Position numbers and translations under genes: made by a program
Part shown: positions 7,454 through 15,510 of the stretch, one piece after another
Numbering within the stretch: the first letter of the stretch is position 1
How the letters are laid out: every line of letters begins with the position of its first letter
NCBI GenBank assembly: GCA_963821935.1
Contig: CAWGFM010000004.1
Span: 186,001 to 250,000, forward strand
Direction of reading: 5' to 3'
Origin: JAOUEA01 sp963821935
GTDB lineage: Bacteria; Actinomycetota; UBA4738; HRBIN12
DNA length: 64,000 nucleotides
The notes under the pieces: generated by a model
What the model was told of the DNA's origin: nothing
What the model saw: the letters and a program-made list of their open reading frames with translations, nothing else
Database searches by the model: none

Positions 7454-10027
7454 TCACGCGGAGCGCCGTTCCTCCCATTCTTCCCACGTGATGAGCACGT
7501 CTCGAGCTTTCGAACCCTGGCTGGGGCCGACGACGCCCTGCTCTTCCAGCAGGTCCATGAGTCGGCCGGCGCGCGCGAACCCCACCTTCAACTTGCGCTG
7601 CAGCATGGAGGTCGAACCGAGCTGGGAGCGGATGATCAGCTCGGCGGCCTGGTTCACCAGGTCCTCGTCGCTGTCCCCCGGGCCGCTGAGGCCTCCGGTC
7701 ATCTCCGCTTGGGTGGGCGGCAGGCCGAGCCCCTCGATGTGCTGCTCGTAGACGACCTCTCGCTGGCCTCGGATGAAGTCGGCAACGGCGTGGACCTCGG
7801 CCTCGGTGACCCAGGCGCCCTGCAGACGCGTGGGCTTGGAGGCGTTGGCGGGTGCGAACAGCATGTCGCCGTGGCCGACCAGCTTCTCGGCGCCGTTCTG
7901 GTCCAACACCACGCGGGAGTCGGCCTGCGAGGAGGTCATCAGCGCGATCCGCGAAGGGATGTTGGCCTTGATGAGGCCCGTGACGACGTCCACCGACGGT
8001 CGCTGGGTGGCGACCACCAGGTGGATGCCCACGGCGCGTGCCATCTGGGCGATGCGGCAGATCGCGTCCTCCACGTCGCGAGGCGCCACCATCATGAGGT
8101 CCGCGAGCTCGTCGATCACGACCACGATGTAGGGCAGATGTCGATAGGAGTCCTCGTGGCCGACGGGCAGCCGAAGGGTGCCGGCCGCGAGACCTTCCTC
8201 GTAGCCGTCGATGTCGCGGACCCCCACGGCGGCCAGCATCTCGTAGCGCATCTCCATCTCGCGCACGATCCATTGCAGGGCCTCGGCGGCACGCTTGGGA
8301 TGCACGATGACCGGGCTCAGCAGATGCGGAACCTCGGCGAAGTGCGACATCTCCACTCGCTTGGGGTCGATGAGTACCAAACGAACGTCGTCGGGCGTGG
8401 TGCGCATCAGGATCGACGTGATGAAGCAGTTGACCAGGCTGGACTTGCCGGCGCCGGTGGCGCCCGCGATGAGCATGTGCGGCATGCGGGACAGGTTCAC
8501 CATCTGGGCGCGACCATGGATGTCCTTGCCCAGCGCTACCGAGAGTGCGTGGTTGTCATCCTTGGCTGCCGACGATCGCAAGATGTCGCCCAACATCACG
8601 AAGTCACGGTGCGTGTTGGGCACCTCGATCCCGATCGCTGATCGCCCCGGGATCGGGGCGATGATGCGCACGTCCGGTGTGGCGAGCGCGTAGGCGATGT
8701 CGCTGGAGAGGTTGAGCACCTTGTTCACCTTGGTGCCGGCGGCGACCTCGACCTCGTACATCGTGACGGTGGGCCCCCGGTGCGAGTCCACCACTCGGGC
8801 ATCCACCCCGAACGTCGTGAGCGTGTGGCCGAGGGCGTCGGTGATGCGGCTCTCGTCGGTGCCGTCGTTCGTCGAGGGTGGCGCCACCCGAAGCAGGTCG
8901 AGCGGTGGGAGTTGGTAGGGACCTTGCGACGTGGTGACGGTGCGAGCTTTCGACTTCTTGGGCTTCGAGGACCCGGCCGGTGCGTCCGCGTCGTCGACGG
9001 CCGGGGGCTCGGCCAGGGCGGCGACGCGAGGGTCGGGGTCCGAGCCGGCCTCGGGCAGAACGATGACGGGCTCCTCGATCAGCCCGAACGCCTCGAGGAT
9101 CCTCGTGGTGCGCTTCGTCGTGTGCTCCGCGGACGTCGCCGGTGCGGCGGCCTCAGCGGGGCCCTGCGCCTCGTCATCCGGGCGGAGGGTGAGCGTGCGT
9201 GAGATGCGGCTGGTCCAGCGACGGCCTCGTCGGTCCTCTGCCGGATCCTGCGCTGGTTCCTCGGCTTCGCGCCGCTGCGGCGCGACGGCGTCATCGTCGT
9301 GGGTCACCAGCGTTGCCTTGAATGCCGACAGCCTGCGGCCGACCTCCGCGAACGAGGTACCCGTGAGGATCAGCAGCCCGATCGCCGCGAAACCCAGGTC
9401 GACCATGAAAGCTCCGGCAGGTGAGACGACCTGGGACAGCGGGTAGGCGCCCACCGCGCCCACGAACCCACCGGCCTCCGCCAGTCCCCTCGACGTACCC
9501 GTGCCCTCGAACGAGGCGAACGGGCTCGGGTTGCCCAGCGCGATCGAGAGGACACCCAGGGAGCCCAGCGTGAACAGCGCGAACCCGATGAACATGCGCA
9601 GACGGGCCTCGGGCGCCAGATCGCGCACCAGCGTGAACCCCCACGCGAGCCCCACGATCGGGAACACGATGGCTGCGGCCCCGAAGCCCCCGTGCAGCGT
9701 CGTGTTCAGCGCACGCCCGACGGGGCCGGCAGCTTCGAGCCAGACCGACAGGACCGCGAGCCCGGCGAGCACCACCAGCCCGATGCCCACCGCGTCGCGA
9801 GCGTGCGGCGACAGGATCTGCCGGGTCGAGGCGCGCCGCGGTCGCTGACGAGCTCGCGATCTCGAGGAGCGTGAGGACGCCGGCTTCTTGGGCTTCCCGG
9901 CCTTGGTCTTGGCCTTGGTCTTGGTCTTGGCCTTGGTTGCCGGCGAGCGACCTCGCGTGCTGCCGGATGCACGGGTGGATGACGGGCGCGACGATTTCCG
10001 TCGCGACGGGGAAGTCTTCGTCGCCAT
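7454..10027 (-). CDS. ftsK: DNA translocase FtsK/SpoIIIE
   Basis: Septal ATPase that pumps chromosome ends during division. It has 857 residues from ATG 10027. Residues 1-60 are Lys/Arg/Ser/Thr-rich, with repeated Lys-Thr/Lys-Ala pairs. Four transmembrane helices span roughly 75-230. A variable acidic linker precedes the motor, which has Walker A GATGAGKSSL and Walker B IVVVIDELADLMMV. The C-terminal winged-helix gamma domain (DLVNQAAELIIRSQLGSTS) reads KOPS sites. It lies 69 bases after RNase J, as in other actinobacteria, and may share its transcript. Confidence 0.97.
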   Translation of the reverse strand: MATKTSPSRRKSSRPSSTRASGSTRGRSPATKAKTKTKAKTKAGKPKKPASSRSSRSRARQRPRRASTRQILSPHARDAVGIGLVVLAGLAVLSVWLEAAGPVGRALNTTLHGGFGAAAIVFPIVGLAWGFTLVRDLAPEARLRMFIGFALFTLGSLGVLSIALGNPSPFASFEGTGTSRGLAEAGGFVGAVGAYPLSQVVSPAGAFMVDLGFAAIGLLILTGTSFAEVGRRLSAFKATLVTHDDDAVAPQRREAEEPAQDPAEDRRGRRWTSRISRTLTLRPDDEAQGPAEAAAPATSAEHTTKRTTRILEAFGLIEEPVIVLPEAGSDPDPRVAALAEPPAVDDADAPAGSSKPKKSKARTVTTSQGPYQLPPLDLLRVAPPSTNDGTDESRITDALGHTLTTFGVDARVVDSHRGPTVTMYEVEVAAGTKVNKVLNLSSDIAYALATPDVRIIAPIPGRSAIGIEVPNTHRDFVMLGDILRSSAAKDDNHALSVALGKDIHGRAQMVNLSRMPHMLIAGATGAGKSSLVNCFITSILMRTTPDDVRLVLIDPKRVEMSHFAEVPHLLSPVIVHPKRAAEALQWIVREMEMRYEMLAAVGVRDIDGYEEGLAAGTLRLPVGHEDSYRHLPYIVVVIDELADLMMVAPRDVEDAICRIAQMARAVGIHLVVATQRPSVDVVTGLIKANIPSRIALMTSSQADSRVVLDQNGAEKLVGHGDMLFAPANASKPTRLQGAWVTEAEVHAVADFIRGQREVVYEQHIEGLGLPPTQAEMTGGLSGPGDSDEDLVNQAAELIIRSQLGSTSMLQRKLKVGFARAGRLMDLLEEQGVVGPSQGSKARDVLITWEEWEERRSA

Positions 10028-10096
10028 AGATGGGACAGTTTGACGCATGGAGCGGTCGCTGCAAGGACCTGGTCATGCGGACGTGCGGCCCTGCCG

Positions 10097-11701
10097 TCAG
10101 ACCTCCATGACCACCGGCAGGATCACCGGTTTGCGCTGCGTCACCTCGTTGAAGTAGCGGCCGAGCACCCGGCGGATGTCCTGCTGCAGCGCCGAGGTGT
10201 CGACGCCCTGCACCTGCGCGGTCTCGCCGATGGCGGACACCACCCGCTCGCGCGCCTCGTCCAGGATGTCCTGCGAGGCCTCCTCGTAGACGAATCCGCG
10301 GTTCACGATGTCGGGACCGTTCACCAGCTCGCCGGTCTGCGAGTCGACCGTGACCACCACGACGACCACGCCGTCGCCCGAAAGCTTCCTGCGGTCGCGC
10401 AGCACCTCCGTGCCAACGTCGCCGATGCCCAGCCCGTCGACGAACGTCATGCCGGCCTGCACACGGTCGACGATCTCGACGCGCTCCCCCACCGCAACCA
10501 TGTCGCCGTCCTCACAGATGATGACGTGATCGTGCGGGATGCCGACCTCTTCGGCCAGGCGTGCGTGATGCTGCAGGTGCCGGCGTTCACCGTGCACCGG
10601 GATGAACCAGCGCGGTCGCACCAGGGACAGCATCAGACGAAGTTCCTCCGCGGCGGCATGTCCGCTGGCGTGCACCGGATCCGCCGGCATGTGGAAGACG
10701 TTCGCGCCCGTTCGGTACAGGGCATCGACGACGCGATGGATCGCCGGCTCGTTCCCGGGGATCAACGAGGACGACAACACCACCGTGTCGCGTTCCTGCA
10801 GCTTGACCCACTTGTGCTGGCGCTGGGCCATGAGCGACAAGGCGCTGAAGGGCTCGCCTTGGGAACCCGTGCAGATCACCACGACCCGGCCCGGATCGAG
10901 CGCGGCGACCTCCTCGATGTCGACCACATCGCGATCGTCGACGTGCAGCAGGCCCAACGAGCGGGCCGCCCGCACCGAGTTGTGCATCGACCGGCCAAGG
11001 AACGCCACCACACGCTCGTCCGCGACCGCCGCGTTCACGATCTGCTGGATGCGGTGGATATGGCTGGAGAAGCAGGCCGCAACGACGATCTCGGGCGCGT
11101 TCGCGACGATGCGGGCCACCACCGGCCCCACGCTCTGTTCGCTGGAGGTGTAGCCGGCCTCCTCCGCGTTCGTGGAGTCGCTCAGGAGCAGGTGCACACC
11201 CGTGCCGCTGGCTTCCTCGGCGAGACCGTGCAGGTCGGTGGCCCGGCCGTCCAGCGGCGTCTGATCGATCTTGAAGTCGCCGGTGTGCAAGATCGTGCCG
11301 TGCGGCGTGTCGATGGCCACCGCCATGCCGTCGGGGATGGAATGGGTCACCCGCAGGAACCGCATCGTGAACGGTCCGGCGGATGCGCCTTCGCCCGGGG
11401 TCACCGTGTGCAACGTGGCCCGATCGGTGACCTGGTGCTCTTCCAGCTTGCCCTCGAGCAAGGCCAGCGTGAAGGGTGTGCCGTACACGTCCAGATGGTC
11501 GAACTCGCGGAGCAGGTAGGGCAGCGCGCCGATGTGATCCTCGTGACCGTGCGTCAGCACCACAGCCTCGACGCGGGATGCGTTGGTGCGCACATAGTCG
11601 AAATCGGGCAGCACCAGATCGATGCCCGGCATGTCGCCGCTGGGGAAGGACAGGCCCACGTCCACGATGAGGATGCGCCCATCGAGCTCGACGCATGCCA
11701 T
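10097..11701 (-). CDS. rnj: Ribonuclease J (metallo-beta-lactamase RNase), start uncertain
   Basis: Endo/5'-exoribonuclease of mRNA turnover and rRNA maturation. The zinc motif LTHGHEDHIGALPYLL, the later LHTGDFKID, the beta-CASP segment VVAACFSSHIHRIQQ and PVHGERRHLQHH are all present. The coordinates use the first ATG (534 residues). However, the conserved first strand CRVVFLGGVGEVGRN is encoded in frame just upstream (11702-11746) with no ATG, GTG or TTG reachable in that frame. A GGGGAGG precedes ATG 11701 by 11 bases. The gene follows dapA directly, so translation is likely coupled to it. The product call is firm; the 5' end is not. Confidence 0.9.
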   Translation of the reverse strand: MACVELDGRILIVDVGLSFPSGDMPGIDLVLPDFDYVRTNASRVEAVVLTHGHEDHIGALPYLLREFDHLDVYGTPFTLALLEGKLEEHQVTDRATLHTVTPGEGASAGPFTMRFLRVTHSIPDGMAVAIDTPHGTILHTGDFKIDQTPLDGRATDLHGLAEEASGTGVHLLLSDSTNAEEAGYTSSEQSVGPVVARIVANAPEIVVAACFSSHIHRIQQIVNAAVADERVVAFLGRSMHNSVRAARSLGLLHVDDRDVVDIEEVAALDPGRVVVICTGSQGEPFSALSLMAQRQHKWVKLQERDTVVLSSSLIPGNEPAIHRVVDALYRTGANVFHMPADPVHASGHAAAEELRLMLSLVRPRWFIPVHGERRHLQHHARLAEEVGIPHDHVIICEDGDMVAVGERVEIVDRVQAGMTFVDGLGIGDVGTEVLRDRRKLSGDGVVVVVVTVDSQTGELVNGPDIVNRGFVYEEASQDILDEARERVVSAIGETAQVQGVDTSALQQDIRRVLGRYFNEVTQRKPVILPVVMEV

Positions 11702-11756
11702 GTTGCGACCGACCTCCCCGACACCGCCGAGGAAGACGACGCGACAGTCGCCGGGG

Positions 11757-12653
11757 CTAGATGAGACCGGCTTCCTCCAGTGCCAGGCGAACCCGCTGGG
11801 TCTCTTCGGCCGTCGCGGGCACCAGCGGCAGGCGCGGGGGGCCCGCGGGGCGACCGAGCATCTCGAGGGCAGCCTTGACCGGGATCGGGTTGGAGGTGAT
11901 GAACAAGGCGTTGTACAGCGGCGACAGGGTCTCGTGGATCTTCCGCGCCGCCGGGACGTCGCCGGTATTGATCAGGTCCACCATCTGTCGGATCTGGGGG
12001 CCCACCAAGTGGCTCGCCACGCTGACGATGCCCACGGCGCCCAGGCACACGTAGCCGAAGGCGGCCCAGTCGTCGCCCGAGTAGACCTCGAACCCGTCGG
12101 GCGCCTCGGCGATCACCCTGGAGACGGCCTGGAAGTCGCCCGTGGAATCCTTCACCGCCACGATGTTGGGGCGCTGCGCGAGCAGCATCAGGGTGTCGTG
12201 CTCGATGCGGATCGCGGTCCGGCCGGGGATGTTGTACAGGATCATCGGCAGGTCGGTAGCGTCCGCGATGTGTTCGAAGTGGGCCACCAAGCCACGCTGC
12301 GGCGGCTTGTTGTAGTACGGAGTCACGACGAGCAGGCCGTCGGCACCGGCGTCCTCGGCGGCCTGCGTCAGCTCCAGGGTCTCGGCGGTCGAGTACGTGC
12401 CCGTCCCGCAGATCATCTTGGCTCGACCGCGGATCGAGTCCCCGACCGCCGTGAACAGCTGCGACTTCTCCTTGTGGGTGAGCGTGGGGGACTCCCCCGT
12501 GGAGCCGGCGACCACGATCGCGTCGGAACCGTTGTCGACCAGCCACGATGCGAGCTGTTGTGCGCCGTCCAGATCGACGGCGTGGTCGTCGCGGAACGGC
12601 GTGACCATGGCGGTCACGACGCTTCCGAACCTGCCGGACGTTGGGCCGGTCAT
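11757..12653 (-). CDS. dapA: 4-hydroxy-tetrahydrodipicolinate synthase
   Basis: First committed step of lysine/diaminopimelate synthesis, condensing pyruvate with aspartate semialdehyde. It has 298 residues. The Schiff-base lysine is K168 in VAVKDSTGD. The catalytic tyrosine is Y140 in LYNIPGRT. GSTGESPTLTHKEK is the usual phosphate-side loop. The start ATG 12653 has AAGGAGG six bases upstream. The next enzyme of the pathway, dapB, is 4.6 kb away and not in the same unit. RNase J follows immediately. Confidence 0.96.
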   Translation of the reverse strand: MTGPTSGRFGSVVTAMVTPFRDDHAVDLDGAQQLASWLVDNGSDAIVVAGSTGESPTLTHKEKSQLFTAVGDSIRGRAKMICGTGTYSTAETLELTQAAEDAGADGLLVVTPYYNKPPQRGLVAHFEHIADATDLPMILYNIPGRTAIRIEHDTLMLLAQRPNIVAVKDSTGDFQAVSRVIAEAPDGFEVYSGDDWAAFGYVCLGAVGIVSVASHLVGPQIRQMVDLINTGDVPAARKIHETLSPLYNALFITSNPIPVKAALEMLGRPAGPPRLPLVPATAEETQRVRLALEEAGLI

Positions 12654-12685
12654 GCGGTGCCTCCTTGCACGGCGGGGATGCGCCC

Positions 12686-12691
12686 TATGCT
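12686..12691 (+). promoter_or_regulatory. -10 element (TATGCT) of the adenosyltransferase gene, leaderless
   Basis: TATGCT is followed by 8 bases and the ATG at 12700. It overlaps the opposing dapA -10 on the other strand almost base for base. Confidence 0.6.
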
Positions 12692-12692
12692 A
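12687..12692 (-). promoter_or_regulatory. -10 element (TAGCAT) of dapA
   Basis: The minus strand reads TAGCAT here, about 33 bases before the dapA ATG, leaving room for a short leader with the AAGGAGG site. It shares five bases with the divergent promoter at 12686-12691, so the two cannot be melted by two polymerases at once. Confidence 0.45.
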
Positions 12693-12699
12693 GCGGGCC

Positions 12700-13254
12700 A
12701 TGCCCCGCATCTACACCAAGACCGGCGACGACGGTTCCACCGGGCTCCTGTACGGGGGCCGCATCCCGAAGGACGACCTGGTCACCGAGGCCTACGGCAC
12801 CACCGACGAAGCCGTGGCGGTCCTGGGTCTTGCGAGGTCGCTCACCGACGACGAGGTGATGGCGGCCGACCTGTTGACCCTGCAGCGAGAGCTGTTCGTG
12901 GTGGGGGCGGACCTGGCGACCAATCCCAAGGAGCGCGACAAGCTGACGGCGGGCGTGTCGCTCGTGACGGGAGCGATGGTCAACCAGCTCGAGCACCGCA
13001 TCGACGAGCTAGTCGCGCGGCGCCCGCTGCCGACCGTGTTCATCGTGCCGGGCGCCAACCCTGCGAGCGCCTCGATCGACGTCGCGCGCAGCACGATCCG
13101 CCGCGCCGAGCGAGCCGTGGTCGCCCTCGAACACGCCCAGCGCGATGTGAACCCGGAGGTTCGCCGCTACCTCAATCGACTCAGCGATCTGCTGTTCGTC
13201 CTGGCCCGCTGGCAAGCCGGCGAGAGCGAACCCGCGAGCCGCGCCGATGCCTGA
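12700..13254 (+). CDS. Corrinoid adenosyltransferase, PduO/CobA2 type
   Basis: Transfers the adenosyl group of ATP to cob(I)alamin to make coenzyme B12. It has 184 residues. The N-terminal ATP site is IYTKTGDDGSTGLLYGGRIPKDD. The conserved helices include VIVPG-like FIVPGANPASASIDVARSTIRRAERAVV and VRRYLNRLSDLLFVLARW. It is expressed alone from a leaderless promoter, and no B12 riboswitch fits in front because the -10 abuts the start codon. Its stop is 3 bases from the convergent gene. No other cobalamin gene is in the window. Confidence 0.93.
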   Translation: MPRIYTKTGDDGSTGLLYGGRIPKDDLVTEAYGTTDEAVAVLGLARSLTDDEVMAADLLTLQRELFVVGADLATNPKERDKLTAGVSLVTGAMVNQLEHRIDELVARRPLPTVFIVPGANPASASIDVARSTIRRAERAVVALEHAQRDVNPEVRRYLNRLSDLLFVLARWQAGESEPASRADA

Positions 13255-13257
13255 GCT

Positions 13258-14505
13258 TCACGGGATCGCGAAGTATCCGTCGAAGGCGAACGGCTCCACG
13301 GTCTGTCCGCTGATGACAGCGGTGTGTGATCCGGCGTTGAACCCGAAACACGTTCGGGCTCGGGGATCAACCGACGAGTGCGCGACTTCGGTCGAGCCGC
13401 CGTCGATGACCACGGTCACCGTTGACGTAGTCGCGGTGGGGTGTGCGATCACGCAGAACCCTGAACCATCGAAGGGGATCGTCGCGGTCTCCCCTTGGTC
13501 CAGGAACGTCGTCGTGCCCAGGAACGAACCCGGTTGGCTCCCCAAGGTCCGCAGCGCGTCGGAGTAGGTCACGATCGTATTGCGGTCGTCGAACGGGAAG
13601 GTGGTGCGCTCGGCCGCGGTGACCTTGTCGTTCTTCTGTTTGTCGATGATGGAGACACGAACGTCGTACGTGACCCCTTCCTCGCCCGGCACGTCGAAGA
13701 CCGACGTTCCGGTGCCGGTCCCGACGGTTTCCCATTCCCCAGGGCCGCCGACCTCATGCCGTTGCACCGTCCACCGCTTCACGCCGGTGCCGAACGGGTC
13801 GTCATGGAACGAGAAGTCGATCGGAGCGGTGAGGTCCGCACTGGCCTCCGTCGAATAGCGGGGCAGATCCTGGATGGTGAGGGTCGGCGCCCGGTGATCG
13901 AGCGGTATCAGCGGGAACCTGTTCGGGATGCCGTCGATGCAGGGCCGGCGCGGCGTGCAGGGTGCGTCCTGGTTGAAACCGAACACCGCGAAGCGATAGG
14001 TCCCCGGGCTGTTGACCTTGCTCCGCGTGATCACGGTGCGGAAGGTCCGCGAGTTCACACGGGACGCCGGAGCCGTTCGATCGATCGGCCGCCCCGAAGG
14101 CAGATCGACCAACACGCCGCGGATCCTGCCGCCCGCGAAGAAGATGTACTGGGCGTAGTCGTAACGCTTGTTGTCGTTCCGGTCGATCAGCACGGCGAGG
14201 TTGCCGTTGACGGGATCGATGTCGCGGTTGGACACCCCGCCGAACGTCGTCATGACGATGGTGTCCTTGCCCCTGCCGCGGGTGATCTTCATGGAGCGCA
14301 GGTCGAGGGCGCCCTTCGTGTCGTTCCCGTCGGTCCGCGAGATCGAGAACCCCGCCCGGGCGGGCGGGGCGGGCACCGGATCAGCGACTCCCGCCACCGG
14401 AGCGAGCCTGGCCGCCGGGACCTTCGGGCCCGCCGAGGCGGGCAGCGCGCCAGCGACGAACACCGCTGTGAGGGCGAGCATGGGGATCGACGAGCGAAGG
14501 CGCAC
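13258..14505 (-). CDS. Secreted protein of unknown function, 415 residues
   Basis: No named family recognised. The GTG start at 14505 has GAGGAGAG 7 bases upstream. The Sec signal peptide runs RLRSSIPMLALTAVFVAGALPASAGP. The mature part has a region with Asp/Asn pairs (IDRNDNKRYDYAQYIFFAGG), a conserved-looking GTYRFAVFGFNQDAPC with paired cysteines, and a C-terminal beta-rich half ending GYFAIP. It looks like an extracellular beta-sandwich protein. It lies 16 bases downstream of a lipoprotein gene on the same strand, suggesting a two-gene unit exported together. Confidence 0.75.
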   Translation of the reverse strand: MRLRSSIPMLALTAVFVAGALPASAGPKVPAARLAPVAGVADPVPAPPARAGFSISRTDGNDTKGALDLRSMKITRGRGKDTIVMTTFGGVSNRDIDPVNGNLAVLIDRNDNKRYDYAQYIFFAGGRIRGVLVDLPSGRPIDRTAPASRVNSRTFRTVITRSKVNSPGTYRFAVFGFNQDAPCTPRRPCIDGIPNRFPLIPLDHRAPTLTIQDLPRYSTEASADLTAPIDFSFHDDPFGTGVKRWTVQRHEVGGPGEWETVGTGTGTSVFDVPGEEGVTYDVRVSIIDKQKNDKVTAAERTTFPFDDRNTIVTYSDALRTLGSQPGSFLGTTTFLDQGETATIPFDGSGFCVIAHPTATTSTVTVVIDGGSTEVAHSSVDPRARTCFGFNAGSHTAVISGQTVEPFAFDGYFAIP

Positions 14506-14521
14506 GGGGAAACTCTCCTCG

Positions 14522-14992
14522 CTACTCGGGGACCGGAGCCATGGCGCCGGCGTTGCTGTCACCGAAGAGCAGGATGGCCAGGCCCACGGAATCGGGCTTG
14601 ACCTGCTCGGGGAACGTGATCTGGAAGGTGGCGTCGTCACCGTCGGGGATCGTGGACGCTGAGGCCACCGTGCCCTCGTACCGCGTGCCCTCCCCGACGA
14701 TGACGTACATGCCGGGATCCCCCAACTCGGAGCCGGAGCGGTTGCGCACGTCCAGCGTGGCGGTATTGCCGTCCATCGACAGCGTCGCCGAGATGTTGTT
14801 GAAGTCGTAGGCGTACTCGCCCGGGACGAACTCGATGTCGCCGACATCGCTGGCGACCGGCGCCGCGCCCGTCGGCGTGGGGCCGGTGGCCGTTCCCGGC
14901 GGAGCGGGTTCGTCCTGGCCCGTGCACGAAACCGCTCCCGCCACGAAGGCGAGGGCGATGATGGGCACGATGGTTCGACGGACGGTGCGCAC
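14522..14992 (-). CDS. Putative lipoprotein, 156 residues
   Basis: The N-terminus RTVRRTIVPIIALAFVAGA is a signal peptide ending in the lipobox AVSC, cysteine 23. A Pro/Thr/Ala linker follows, then a beta-rich domain with FVPGEYAYDFNNISATLSMDG and DATFQITFPEQVKPDSVGLA. This resembles a cupredoxin-like fold, but the copper ligands of that family are not obvious, so no metal role is claimed. The start is GTG 14992, supported by a TATCAT hexamer ending 9 bases earlier. It leads the unit with the 415-residue secreted protein. Confidence 0.75.
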   Translation of the reverse strand: MRTVRRTIVPIIALAFVAGAVSCTGQDEPAPPGTATGPTPTGAAPVASDVGDIEFVPGEYAYDFNNISATLSMDGNTATLDVRNRSGSELGDPGMYVIVGEGTRYEGTVASASTIPDGDDATFQITFPEQVKPDSVGLAILLFGDSNAGAMAPVPE

Positions 14993-15001
14993 GGTTGCGG
15001 C

Positions 15002-15007
15002 ATGATA
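15002..15007 (-). promoter_or_regulatory. -10 element (TATCAT) of the lipoprotein gene, leaderless or nearly so
   Basis: TATCAT is followed by 9 bases and the GTG at 14992. No ribosome-binding site is visible between them. Confidence 0.55.
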
Positions 15008-15033
15008 CGCGAACCCGACCAGGGAGGGACCGT

Positions 15034-15510
15034 GTGGTGAAACGCTTGGAGCTGCGTCGCCATGCCCCGCGCGACCCCGCCGTCGATCGGCTGTCCGAGG
15101 CCGGCCGAGCGATGGCTGAGGACGTCGGGCGAGCCGCCGGCACGACCTACGGCGCGGTGTTCGTGTCGCCGGCCCACCGTGCGGCAGAAACCGCCGCGTG
15201 GTTCCTGCGCGGTGCCGGCCAACAGCTGCCCGAGCACGCGGTGATCCCCGGTCTCGGTGGCCAGGACGCGAGCGGCGGCAGCCCCGAAGGCATGGCCGCC
15301 GGCGTCCGCGCCCTCCTGGATCAGGTGCCCGACGGCGCGACCGGGCTCGCCATCAGCCACACACCGTTGGTCGAGCGCGCTGCATTCGGACTCACGGGCC
15401 ACGAGGTGGCACCCATGGGCGAGTGCGAGGGCATCCTGGTCACGCTCGGGGACGACGCCACGCTCACGGTGGCGGAACTCCGGCAGGAGGCCCCGGGCAC
15501 TAGAGGATGA
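15034..15510 (+). CDS. Histidine phosphatase family protein
   Basis: Member of the phosphoglycerate mutase-like superfamily, 158 residues. The phospho-accepting histidine is in LRRHAPRD, with YGAVFVSPAHRAAETA as the second arginine motif. The partner histidine is in LAISHTPLVERA. The start is GTG 15034, 5 bases after GGGAGGG; GTG 15037 is equally in frame. SixA-like size suggests phosphohistidine or small phosphoester hydrolysis, but the substrate is not known. It converges with the Eis-like gene, overlapping it by 11 bases. Confidence 0.85.
   Translation: MVKRLELRRHAPRDPAVDRLSEAGRAMAEDVGRAAGTTYGAVFVSPAHRAAETAAWFLRGAGQQLPEHAVIPGLGGQDASGGSPEGMAAGVRALLDQVPDGATGLAISHTPLVERAAFGLTGHEVAPMGECEGILVTLGDDATLTVAELRQEAPGTRG

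Noticed and set aside
12654..12699. B12 riboswitch ahead of the adenosyltransferase gene
   Set aside because: Only 46 bases separate it from dapA and the -10 ends 8 bases before the start codon; there is no room for the aptamer.
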